Part shown: positions 1 through 5,325 of the stretch, piece by piece
Layout: the number at the start of each line of letters is the position of its first letter
How positions within the stretch are numbered: the stretch's first letter is position 1
Assembly (NCBI GenBank): GCA_003136335.1
Contig: PLEA01000445.1
Span: 1-6,832, forward strand
DNA length: 6,832 nucleotides
Source: Acidobacteriaceae bacterium
GTDB taxonomy: Bacteria > Acidobacteriota > Terriglobia > Terriglobales > SbA1
Direction of reading: 5' to 3'
Made by a program: the position numbers and the translations under genes
The notes under the pieces: generated by a model
What the model saw: only the letters and a program-made list of their open reading frames with translations
What the model was told of the DNA's origin: nothing
Database searches by the model: none

Positions 1-2
1 AT

Positions 3-914
3 CACTTCATCGAGCAGACGGAAGTCGTAGCCCGATTCACGCGCCACGGTGCGAAATGCCATGACATCCTTGGGGAAGCAGGATCCGCCATAGCCAATGC
101 CCGGGTTCAGGAACCTGGCCCCGATGCGCGAATCGGTGCCAATGCCGTGCACCACCTGATTCACGTTGGCACCCACGGATTCGCAGACCGAGGCTACGGC
201 ATTGATGAAAGAAATTTTCATAGCGAGAAAAGCGTTGGAAGCATGCTTGATCAACTCCGCGCTCTTGCTGCTGGTCACGATGAGCGACGGAGGAATCAGG
301 GCGCGGTCGGGTTGGGGAATGGCGCCACTGCTCTGGTAGTAACTTCCCTTGGTCAAGGGAGCGTACACTTCGCGCAAGACGGCAGCCGAGCGATCGCTGT
401 CGCAGCCGATTACGATGCGATCGGGAAACAGGAAATCGGTGACCGCAGTGCCTTCGCGCAGAAACTCGGGATTGGATGCGACGTCGAACAATTCCGGATC
501 GGTGCCGCTGCGGAGGATGATCTTGCGCACCCACTCGCTGGTATAAACGGGCACGGTACTTTTCTCCACCACGACCTTGTAGTCAACCACGCCTCCGGAG
601 ATTTCGCGGGCCACGGATTCCACATACGATAAATCGGCCTCGCCACTCTCGGTGGGGGGCGTGCCCACGGCAACGAAAATCGCTGCACTCAGGCGGACTG
701 CTTCTTTCAGGTCGTCGGAAAAGGTCAGTCGTTTTCCCCGTTGGCGGGTTAAAAGCTCGGGCAGGAATTTCTCATGGATGGGGACCTGGCCATTCTTCAG
801 CGCCGTTAGTTTGGATTGATCATTGTCCACCAGAATGACATTGTGTCCGAGATCGGCAAAGCAAGCGCCTGACACCAACCCTACGTATCCCGAACCCACG
901 ACCGCAATCCGCAT
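3..914 (-). CDS. ugd: UDP-glucose 6-dehydrogenase, C-terminus cut by window edge
   Basis: Cytoplasmic enzyme that oxidises UDP-glucose to UDP-glucuronate with two NAD+, supplying precursor for exopolysaccharide, capsule or lipopolysaccharide sugars. The visible 304 residues carry the family landmarks in order: an N-terminal Rossmann loop GSGYVGL (about 7-13), the VGTPP segment, EKSTVP, NPEFLREG (148-155), the catalytic region ELIKHASNAF with Lys223 and Asn227, and the active-site motif GGSCFPKD with the nucleophilic Cys279. Full-length family members have roughly 430-460 residues, so about one third (the UDP-binding C-terminal domain) lies left of the window. The ATG at 914 is chosen because the Rossmann strand MRIAVVG begins immediately and GGGAG lies 7 nt upstream. 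The related UDP-N-acetylmannosamine and GDP-mannose dehydrogenases share the fold; the overall motif set favours UDP-glucose. The reading frame is intact. Confidence 0.95.
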   Translation of the reverse strand, partial: MRIAVVGSGYVGLVSGACFADLGHNVILVDNDQSKLTALKNGQVPIHEKFLPELLTRQRGKRLTFSDDLKEAVRLSAAIFVAVGTPPTESGEADLSYVESVAREISGGVVDYKVVVEKSTVPVYTSEWVRKIILRSGTDPELFDVASNPEFLREGTAVTDFLFPDRIVIGCDSDRSAAVLREVYAPLTKGSYYQSSGAIPQPDRALIPPSLIVTSSKSAELIKHASNAFLAMKISFINAVASVCESVGANVNQVVHGIGTDSRIGARFLNPGIGYGGSCFPKDVMAFRTVARESGYDFRLLDEV

Positions 915-921
915 GTTAAAA

Positions 922-926
922 CTCCC
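922..926 (-). promoter_or_regulatory. Ribosome binding site of ugd
   Basis: GGGAG on the minus strand, 7 nt before the ATG at 914. It supports this start for the UDP-glucose dehydrogenase gene. Confidence 0.6.
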
Positions 927-1038
927 GTGATGGAATGTTCTGAAACATCTTTCGTTTGGGATGCTTCCACGAAGAAGCTTAGGAGGATCCGGAAAGCGGC
1001 CTGGGAGAACTCATCCACGTCGTCTCAAGATGGCAATG

Positions 1039-1047
1039 ATTTTAACA
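1039..1047 (-). promoter_or_regulatory. Possible extended -10 promoter element for ugd
   Basis: The minus strand reads TGTTAAAAT, which is TGn followed by TAAAAT (5 of 6 matches to TATAAT). No convincing -35 lies 16-18 bp upstream. If used, the transcript would start near 1032 and have a leader of about 118 nt. This is pattern matching only. Confidence 0.22.
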
Positions 1048-1287
1048 GCATTGAGCCTAAGATTGGGAGGAGAGAAAAGAGTGTAACTCGGTGGTTCGAT
1101 AGCGTCAGTTCTCCGATTGGGGACGCAGGGCCTGGGCTGAAAGTGCGATTGGCGGACTGGTCGTGAGATCGGGCCGGTGAGACCGACGATGCTCGGCTTT
1201 TCCCAGGGTTGTTGGGGAAGCCAACCCGGGGGTATCAGGGCAATTCTTATGGCTGAGTTCCGGCCCATGCGCCCACCCAAGGAAGCG

Positions 1288-1318
1288 ACGAAGTTCCGAA
1301 CACGAAGTTCCGAACACG
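1288..1318 (+). repeat. 14-bp tandem repeat, 2.2 copies, with internal palindrome
   Basis: The unit ACGAAGTTCCGAAC occurs twice without mismatch, followed by ACG of a third copy. Each unit contains the perfect palindrome GTTCCGAAC (1293-1301 and 1307-1315), so palindrome centres are 14 bp apart. The array ends 2 bp before TTGACA at 1321, which is where an activator or repressor site would sit. It could also be a simple replication-slippage duplication. Confidence 0.75.
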
Positions 1319-1320
1319 TA

Positions 1321-1349
1321 TTGACAACCCGCTGTTTTCGGGCGAAACT
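1321..1349 (+). promoter_or_regulatory. Possible promoter of the GAF-TonB gene
   Basis: A perfect -35 TTGACA (1321-1326) is followed after 17 bp by GAAACT (1344-1349), which matches TATAAT at only 3 of 6 positions. The predicted start would be near 1356, giving a leader of about 35 nt before the ATG at 1391. The weak -10 would fit an activator-dependent promoter using the adjacent repeats, but this is inference. Confidence 0.3.
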
Positions 1350-1390
1350 CCGCTACGGACGGTGATTCCCGCTTTTCCTGCTGTCCGGTT

Positions 1391-2911
1391 ATGCCCCAAT
1401 CTCCGACGCCGCAACCGGATCCGTCGAAACCAAGTCTGAGCGCGACTGGAGTGCTGCGCGGCCAGCCCGGCGACGCCCATTTTGAGACCGATTTTGCGCA
1501 GCTGGCGGCACGCTTTGCGGCGCAAAGCGGGGGCGGTATATCGCCGGAACTTTCCACCGATTTAGCCCTGGAAATCGTGCTCAATGAAGTGGTGGAACAG
1601 GCCTGCCTGACTACTGGCGCTACGGGGGCGGCCATCGCGCTCGAGCGCGACGGGGAAATGGAGTGTCGCGCCAGCAGCGGTTCGACGGCGCCGGAGCTTG
1701 GTTCCCGGCTGGACGCCGCATCGGGACTATCCGGGGAATGCATTCGAACCCGCCGGACGCAACGCTGTGACGATGTCTTGGCGGATCTGCGGGTGGACCT
1801 TGAGGCTTCGCAACGACTGGGGGTACGTTCGATCATGGTCATGCCACTTCTCCGCGAGGGTGAATTGGTGGGACTGTTCGAATTGTTTTCATCGCTCCCG
1901 GAGGCTTTTAGAACGCGCGATGAGCTTACCCTAGAGGCGCTGGCGGCGCGTATCTTGAACGACTTGAAGCGTTCGGCCGAACCACCGCCGCTGCCCCCGC
2001 CACCGCAGAGCCTGGATGTGCCGGTTGAGGAGCCTGTGGCGGTTTCTGAGACCCAGGAGGTCATTCCCGCAATTCCAGAGGAGATTGCGCAGAAGACGAC
2101 TGAGGATTCTTCGCCGCGCGGATTCGACTTTGTAACTTGGACGCTGAGAGGTGCGGTTCTGGCTTGCGCGGTGTTGCTCGGAGTGTTGCTAAGCATGCAT
2201 TCGGGGAAGCCCAGGGCGATGGCGCGCCCGCATCCGGTTGCGCCTTCAATTGCAGCGGGCAATACATCCGCGACAATCATTCCGCCGCTCCAGGCGGACA
2301 CCTCGGGGAAACAGAAGGAAGACAATACGGCTGCGCAGTCCTCGTCCCCTTCCTCCCGTTCCTCCACTCCTTCCACTTCTTCCCCTTCACTCACGTCTTC
2401 CATTTCGCCCACCTCTTCCACTTCTTCGACGTCCTCCAAGGGCGGCGTGAAACCTGCTCCTCTGGGCAGCCTGCTGGTCTTCGAGAACGGCAAAGAAATA
2501 TTTCGTATGCCGCCGGTGCAGAACCCGCCGGCGCACAACCAGCTTGCTCAGAACGAACCCGAAGCGTCGTCACCGGTGCAGGGAAGTGGTGTGCAGAGCG
2601 CGTCGTCCGTGGAGGCGGAAAAAGTGGTTGAACTTTCCCCCGCGACGGCTGAGGATAATCTGCTTCACCGCGTCGAACCGCAGTATCCCGCGGTAGCTCG
2701 GCAACAGCGAATTCAGGGCGCGGTCGTGCTCGAAGTTCATATCGCCCGGGATGGTGCGGTTCAGCAGGTTCAGGTCCTCAGTGGACCGCCGCAGCTGGCG
2801 CATGCCTCCACCGATGCCGTGAAGCAATGGCGCTTCCGGCCGCGCCGAGTAAACGGACGACCCGCGGAGATGCAGACCAGAATTACTCTGAACTTCAGAT
2901 TGCCTCAGTAA
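1391..2911 (+). CDS. GAF-domain TonB-family protein (cytoplasmic sensor, membrane helix, periplasmic TonB domain)
   Basis: A 506-residue inner-membrane protein. Residues about 58-193 form a GAF fold: the long helix LALEIVLNEVV, the strand AAIALERDG, the core GLSGECIRTRRTQRCDDV, and RSIMVMPLLREGELVGLFEL. A proline-rich linker follows (198-206, PPPLPPPPQ). One hydrophobic helix (about 253-269) is preceded by Arg253 and followed by basic residues. Then come a Ser/Thr-rich low-complexity stretch (317-349), the segment LLVFENGKEIFRMPP (361-375), and a TonB C-terminal domain (423-506) with the conserved PQYP, DGAV and QWRFRP motifs. TonB proteins carry ExbBD proton-motive energy to outer-membrane receptors; here the helix sits mid-protein rather than near the N-terminus, leaving about 250 residues for the cytoplasm. 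The GAF ligand is unknown. There is no clear Shine-Dalgarno before the ATG; an in-frame stop at 1322 limits upstream extension. No exbB or exbD is visible. Transport versus another tethering role cannot be decided. Confidence 0.9.
   Translation: MPQSPTPQPDPSKPSLSATGVLRGQPGDAHFETDFAQLAARFAAQSGGGISPELSTDLALEIVLNEVVEQACLTTGATGAAIALERDGEMECRASSGSTAPELGSRLDAASGLSGECIRTRRTQRCDDVLADLRVDLEASQRLGVRSIMVMPLLREGELVGLFELFSSLPEAFRTRDELTLEALAARILNDLKRSAEPPPLPPPPQSLDVPVEEPVAVSETQEVIPAIPEEIAQKTTEDSSPRGFDFVTWTLRGAVLACAVLLGVLLSMHSGKPRAMARPHPVAPSIAAGNTSATIIPPLQADTSGKQKEDNTAAQSSSPSSRSSTPSTSSPSLTSSISPTSSTSSTSSKGGVKPAPLGSLLVFENGKEIFRMPPVQNPPAHNQLAQNEPEASSPVQGSGVQSASSVEAEKVVELSPATAEDNLLHRVEPQYPAVARQQRIQGAVVLEVHIARDGAVQQVQVLSGPPQLAHASTDAVKQWRFRPRRVNGRPAEMQTRITLNFRLPQ
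2339..2439 (+). repeat. Pyrimidine-rich low-complexity tract encoding a Ser/Thr linker
   Basis: About 85% of the bases on the plus strand are C or T. The 12-mer TTCCACTTCTTC occurs twice (2371-2382 and 2416-2427) among many TCC, TCT and CCA triplets. It encodes residues 317-349 of the GAF-TonB protein, almost all Ser, Thr and Pro. This looks like microsatellite-style expansion in a periplasmic spacer, where length is probably tolerant to change. Confidence 0.7.
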
Positions 2912-2937
2912 AGGAAAACCTTGGCGGGACGACTTTA

Positions 2938-3714
2938 TTAGGTTGCGGTCTTCGCAATTGTGACCGGGATCGGAGCCGCGGATCTCGGCGAGACGCGTAC
3001 GACCTCTGCGCGCTTGCGATTATTTGGCGATCCAGAAGCCTGCGGGCCGCCGCTGCCGAGAGCGTAGAGCACCACTTCCACCCGGCTGGAGACTCCCAGC
3101 TTGTCAAAGATGCGGAACAGATAATTCTTCACCGTGTGTTCGGTGAGCTTTAAACGCTGCGCGATTTCGCGGTTGGTAAATCCCTCCGCGAGGCAGCCAA
3201 CAACTTCCGTTTCCCGTGCGGAGAGCAGGGATCCATCCTTGGTTTGGAAGTTCGCAAACCTTGGCTGCGCCAACGCGTCGAGCAGATACAGGAGCTCACT
3301 GCCGCTGGCCCACACCTGTCCCTGGTGAACGCATTGAATGCACTTTCCCAGTAGACGGAAAGGCTCGGTCCGACAAAATACGCCGCGCGCTCCCGCACGA
3401 AACGCCTCAATCACTGGTGTACGCTCAGAGGAATCGAGAAGCACAATCACACGCGTGTCCAGCGACTGTCCGAGAATTTCCCGGACGACCTCGCAGGCTC
3501 CAGCGCTGGTCTGACCCAGCCTGGCGCTGACTACCACGACCTGCGGTTTCTCACTCTTCACCAGGGCGAGCAAGGCGGCCGTGCTCGACGGAGACTCGAT
3601 CATGTGGAGCTGGTTGTCGCGCGCGAGCGCCCCCACCAGCAACTGCGTGCTCAGCGAACTACTGTCCGCGGCGAGAACTCGAATACGGTCGGGCAAAACA
3701 GATAGTTGAGCCAT
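2938..3714 (-). CDS. LuxR/NarL-type response regulator with a degenerate receiver domain
   Basis: A 258-residue DNA-binding regulator. Residues about 10-130 align by pattern to a receiver domain: RIRVLAAD strand, PQVVVVSARLG, TRVIVLLDSSE, EAFRAGARGVF. The C-terminal helix-turn-helix (about 163-220) is canonical LuxR: LSARETEVV, EGFTNREIAQRL, TEHTVKNY, IFDKLGV. It is followed by a tail of about 38 residues rich in Ser, Arg and Pro. Key receiver positions are altered: the second acidic residue of the DD pair is Ser18, the phosphoacceptor Asp is replaced by Ser63, the conserved Thr/Ser by Leu, and the Lys by Arg115, so normal phosphorylation is unlikely. The frame could start at 3840, but those 42 extra residues precede the first receiver strand and do not resemble a domain, so the ATG at 3714 is preferred; its ribosome site is weak. 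No histidine kinase is nearby. It is convergent with the GAF-TonB gene, stops 26 bp apart. Confidence 0.85.
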   Translation of the reverse strand: MAQLSVLPDRIRVLAADSSSLSTQLLVGALARDNQLHMIESPSSTAALLALVKSEKPQVVVVSARLGQTSAGACEVVREILGQSLDTRVIVLLDSSERTPVIEAFRAGARGVFCRTEPFRLLGKCIQCVHQGQVWASGSELLYLLDALAQPRFANFQTKDGSLLSARETEVVGCLAEGFTNREIAQRLKLTEHTVKNYLFRIFDKLGVSSRVEVVLYALGSGGPQASGSPNNRKRAEVVRVSPRSAAPIPVTIAKTAT

Positions 3715-3783
3715 GGGTTTAAGATCTCGGTTCGATAACGACTGGATGAAGATGTGTTCCAGGGGTCTGTACTTGCCGGTGGC

Positions 3784-3795
3784 CTGTGGCCACAG
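3784..3795. promoter_or_regulatory. Palindrome CTGTGGCCACAG, possible operator
   Basis: A perfect 12-bp palindrome lies just downstream of the predicted transcription start of the LuxR-type regulator, with an extra GTGGCC copy immediately to its left on the plus strand. The position would suit a repressor or autoregulatory site. The binding protein is unknown. Confidence 0.3.
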
Positions 3796-3805
3796 ACTTA
3801 TTGAA

Positions 3806-3834
3806 ACGATAGGAGAAGTCCATCGGGTAGTAAA
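3806..3834 (-). promoter_or_regulatory. Possible promoter of the LuxR-type regulator
   Basis: On the minus strand TTTACT (3829-3834) and TATCGT (3806-3811) are separated by 17 bp; each matches its consensus at 4 of 6 positions. The start would be near 3799, giving a leader of about 85 nt before the ATG at 3714. This agrees with the shorter start choice but is not proof. Confidence 0.28.
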
Positions 3835-3887
3835 TGGCACGACCGTGTAGGGTCTAATACCGCTGATCGAGCGTGTCGGGGGCTGGA

Positions 3888-3916
3888 CTGTGCGACGAGG
3901 TCTGTGCGACGAGGTC
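3888..3916 (+). repeat. 14-bp tandem duplication in intergenic DNA
   Basis: The unit CTGTGCGACGAGGT occurs twice without mismatch, plus one base of a third copy. The period equals that of the repeat at 1288-1318, but the unit differs and has no strong internal palindrome. Confidence 0.75.
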
Positions 3917-4093
3917 GCCTGCCTCCTGATGGCAGTAGAAGCTTGCGGCTGGGGCGCGAGCGATTCGGAGTGCTGAGCGTGTAGGGAAGCGTAAAGGCGG
4001 TTGCGCTTTTGAAAATGGCACCGTTCACGCCAGTGATCGAGCCATGGTTGCAGGATGCGGAGTTACTCTCGTGTTTGGAGTCCCAACCTTCCG

Positions 4094-4102
4094 TGATAAA
4101 CT
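4094..4102 (+). promoter_or_regulatory. Possible extended -10 element for the zinc-ribbon gene
   Basis: TGATAAACT fits TGn followed by TAAACT (4 of 6 matches to TATAAT). TTGGAG lies 16 bp upstream (4075-4080) as a poor -35. The leader would be about 66 nt. Weak evidence. Confidence 0.2.
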
Positions 4103-4165
4103 CGTGGCTTCGCCGAGTCCGATCCCGGCCTAGTTTGGGCCGTTCCCTCGCGGTCCTTTTCTCAA

Positions 4166-4170
4166 AGAGG
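4166..4170 (+). promoter_or_regulatory. Ribosome binding site of the zinc-ribbon gene
   Basis: AGAGG lies 4 nt before the ATG at 4175, slightly closer than ideal. It is the only purine-rich site near this ORF and fixes the start. Confidence 0.5.
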
Positions 4171-4174
4171 CAAT

Positions 4175-4426
4175 ATGAAACCAGCCGCCGACATACCCAG
4201 TAGTGTTTCCCACGATCCGTACCAGAAGACCGTTTGCTGCCTGCGCTGCGAGCAGAAACTGGAGCGCTACCAGTTCATGCGCGTCAGTCTGGTGCCGAAT
4301 GGTCAAGGAGCCGGCCACGCAATCCTCTCCTGTCCGAAGTGCGGACACGTGGAGTTCGTTTCGGATTCGAGTCCACTGCTGCAGAGCCTGGAATTGGTCT
4401 CGGTTGACGCCGGAGATGGCGACTAG
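4175..4426 (+). CDS. Small zinc-ribbon protein of unknown function
   Basis: An 83-residue soluble protein. Two cysteine pairs, C22-x2-C25 (with an additional Cys21) and C53-P-K-C56-G-H, are separated by 27 residues, the classic spacing of a four-cysteine zinc ribbon. The intervening segment (LERYQFMRVSLVPNG) looks like the strand-turn-strand of such a fold. The N-terminal 15 residues and the acidic C-terminus (DAGDGD) look disordered. There is no signal peptide or membrane segment. Zinc ribbons of this size serve as nucleic-acid or protein-binding modules, but nothing here identifies the partner. The gene stands alone: divergent from the LuxR-type regulator and convergent with ssb, 234 bp away. 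The ribosome site and the ordered Cys motifs make a real gene likely; the function is not assigned. Confidence 0.75.
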   Translation: MKPAADIPSSVSHDPYQKTVCCLRCEQKLERYQFMRVSLVPNGQGAGHAILSCPKCGHVEFVSDSSPLLQSLELVSVDAGDGD

Positions 4427-4603
4427 CTGGGCTGGGTTGCGCGAGGCTGGTGAGCTCAGGCTCGCTGTGAGAACGGTCAGGACCCTCCAGACCGGCGCAA
4501 GTAGCGGCAAGAACGGCGTTCCGGTCGAATACTCCCCTAAAGGCTGCGAGGTTGAGATTTCCCTCAGCGGCTTAAACGCCGCCATTCATTCCAGGCGACT
4601 CAC

Positions 4604-4625
4604 GGCGCAGCTGAAAAGCCGCGCC
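4604..4625 (-). terminator. Hairpin downstream of ssb, possible terminator
   Basis: On the minus strand the RNA would form an 8-bp GC-rich stem (GGCGCGGC with GCUGCGCC, one G-U pair) around a 6-nt loop, starting 36 nt past the ssb stop. The wobble pairs only in the minus-strand RNA; on the plus strand it becomes an A-C mismatch. This points to ssb rather than the zinc-ribbon gene. No U-tract follows, so it may be a 3'-end stabiliser rather than an intrinsic terminator. Confidence 0.35.
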
Positions 4626-4660
4626 CTTTCAAACCAGACCCAAGCGGACTCTTTCAGCCG

Positions 4661-5152
4661 CTAGAACGGAATATCTTCGTCCGTGATCGGCCCAGCCCCC
4701 GCCCCAGCTGGCTCCGGCTCCGGAGTGCGCTGGTCGAAGTTGTTGCCGCTGCCGCTCGCAGAAGAAGAAGATGCTCCGCGCGAACTTCCGTCGCCGCCAC
4801 CGGCGCTCTCGCCGCGTCCGCTGAGCATGACTAGATCGTTGACAATGATTTCCGTCATGTATTTCTTTTGGCCGGACGTCTTGTCGTCCCAGGAGTGGGT
4901 GCGCAGGCTGCCCTCGATGTAAACTTTGCTGCCCTTCTTCAGATATTCGCCGGCAATTTCCGCGGTCCGCGCCCACGCGGTAATGTTGTGCCATTCGGTG
5001 CGGTCCTGCCAGTTCCCGTCCTTGTCCTTGTAGCGATCATTCGTGGCCAGACTGAACTTGGCGACGGGCGTGCCGCTTGGGGTGTACTTCACCTCAGGGT
5101 CCTTGCCCAAATTTCCGAGAAGGATGACTTTATTGACACTTTTTCCAGCCAT
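4661..5152 (-). CDS. ssb: Single-stranded DNA-binding protein SSB
   Basis: A 163-residue protein that coats single-stranded DNA in replication, recombination and repair, normally as a homotetramer. Residues about 5-110 form the OB fold: NKVILLGNLGKDPEVKYT, the strand AKFSLATNDRY, the WHNITAWARTAE segment with Trp60, and GSKVYIEGSLRTHSW with Trp88, ending in EIIVNDLVML. A Gly/Ser-rich flexible linker (111-150) leads to the conserved acidic tip DEDIPF (158-163), which in this family docks helicases, polymerase clamp-loader parts and repair proteins. The length is normal. AAAGGAG ends 7 nt before the ATG at 5152, a strong ribosome site. The gene stands alone rather than next to rpsF/rpsR as in many bacteria. 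Its upstream region carries an extended -10 promoter and a CRP-type palindrome. Confidence 0.97.
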   Translation of the reverse strand: MAGKSVNKVILLGNLGKDPEVKYTPSGTPVAKFSLATNDRYKDKDGNWQDRTEWHNITAWARTAEIAGEYLKKGSKVYIEGSLRTHSWDDKTSGQKKYMTEIIVNDLVMLSGRGESAGGGDGSSRGASSSSASGSGNNFDQRTPEPEPAGAGAGPITDEDIPF

Positions 5153-5159
5153 GGCGGTG

Positions 5160-5166
5160 CTCCTTT
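5160..5166 (-). promoter_or_regulatory. Ribosome binding site of ssb
   Basis: AAAGGAG on the minus strand with 7 nt to the ATG at 5152, a near-optimal Shine-Dalgarno. Confidence 0.8.
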
Positions 5167-5176
5167 GCAGGGGTTC

Positions 5177-5185
5177 ACTATAACA
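5177..5185 (-). promoter_or_regulatory. Extended -10 promoter of ssb
   Basis: The minus strand reads TGTTATAGT: TGn plus TATAGT (5 of 6 matches). No -35-like hexamer lies at 16-18 bp, as expected for an extended -10 or activator-assisted promoter. The start would be near 5170, giving a leader of about 17 nt that contains the ribosome site. Confidence 0.5.
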
Positions 5186-5203
5186 GAACGAGGCCGGTGG
5201 AGA

Positions 5204-5221
5204 TTGTGATGTGTGTCACAA
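5204..5221. promoter_or_regulatory. CRP-type operator between ssb and ferredoxin
   Basis: TTGTGATGTGTGTCACAA is a perfect inverted repeat with 6-bp arms and a 6-bp spacer, and contains the full CRP consensus TGTGA-N6-TCACA. Its centre (5212.5) lies about 42 bp upstream of the predicted ssb start, the spacing of class II activator sites, and about 113 bp upstream of the predicted ferredoxin start. The regulator could be any CRP/FNR-family protein with this half-site; the sequence does not tell which. Confidence 0.6.
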
Positions 5222-5290
5222 CGTCGGCAAAGTTATCGTTTTGGGGCGGGCCTACCCAAATACCGAAGTTTAATACTCGCGGAAGCAGGG

Positions 5291-5319
5291 TTCATAACGG
5301 CGACGGCTCAGGTTATAAT
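5291..5319 (+). promoter_or_regulatory. Ferredoxin promoter, predicted to give a leaderless mRNA
   Basis: A perfect -10 TATAAT (5314-5319) follows TTCATA (5291-5296, 4 of 6 to TTGACA) after exactly 17 bp. Counting 7 bp from the end of the -10 places the start on the A of the ATG at 5326. There is no Shine-Dalgarno before that ATG, which agrees with leaderless initiation. Confidence 0.55.
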
Positions 5320-5325
5320 TCCGCC

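Larger units (their letters stand above)
915..1390. other. Intergenic region between divergent ugd and GAF-TonB genes
   Basis: This is 476 bp without a supportable gene. Short ORFs on both strands lack recognisable domains and good ribosome sites. It contains the possible ugd -10, an inverted repeat GTTGG/CCAAC around a 5-nt loop (1211-1225), a 14-bp tandem repeat (1288-1318) and a TTGACA box (1321-1326). The structured stretch around 1190-1230 matches no riboswitch class that I can recognise. Confidence 0.6.
3715..4174. other. Intergenic region between divergent regulator and zinc-ribbon genes
   Basis: This is 460 bp without a supportable gene. It contains the possible regulator promoter and palindrome, a 14-bp tandem repeat (3888-3916) and a possible promoter for the zinc-ribbon gene. 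A short plus-strand ORF at 4009-4203 overlaps the zinc-ribbon start in another frame and has no domain signature. Confidence 0.55.

Noticed and set aside
927..1166. A 79-codon plus-strand ORF after ugd.
   Set aside because: No domain, no good ribosome site, and it overlaps the likely ugd promoter region.
1190..1230. Inverted repeats in the ugd/GAF-TonB gap considered as a riboswitch.
   Set aside because: Only short stems are present and no conserved riboswitch core is recognisable; it lies well over 100 nt upstream of the likely GAF-TonB start.
1105..2538. A 477-codon open frame on the minus strand, antisense to the GAF-TonB gene.
   Set aside because: The plus-strand frame has clear GAF and TonB domains. 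The antisense product has no domain, contains a Glu/Val repeat that is just the complement of the Ser/Thr-coding tract, and is explained by low stop frequency in GC-rich DNA.
3715..3840. Longer N-terminus for the LuxR-type regulator, starting at 3840.
   Set aside because: The 42 extra residues precede the first receiver strand, have no domain character, and cover a possible promoter and palindrome. Neither start has a strong ribosome site, so this is a preference, not proof.
4566..4581. GCGGC-TTAAAC-GCCGC hairpin between the zinc-ribbon gene and ssb, considered as a terminator.
   Set aside because: The stem is only 5 bp and no T-run follows on either strand; the hairpin at 4604-4625 is the better candidate.
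4203..4664. A 153-codon plus-strand ORF overlapping the zinc-ribbon gene.
   Set aside because: It is a shifted-frame shadow: the overlapping frame has the ordered CxxC pairs and a ribosome site, while this one has no domain.
5197..5325. Longer N-terminus for the ferredoxin, starting at 5197.
   Set aside because: It would translate the CRP-type site and the TATAAT promoter, and all conserved cysteines lie after 5326.
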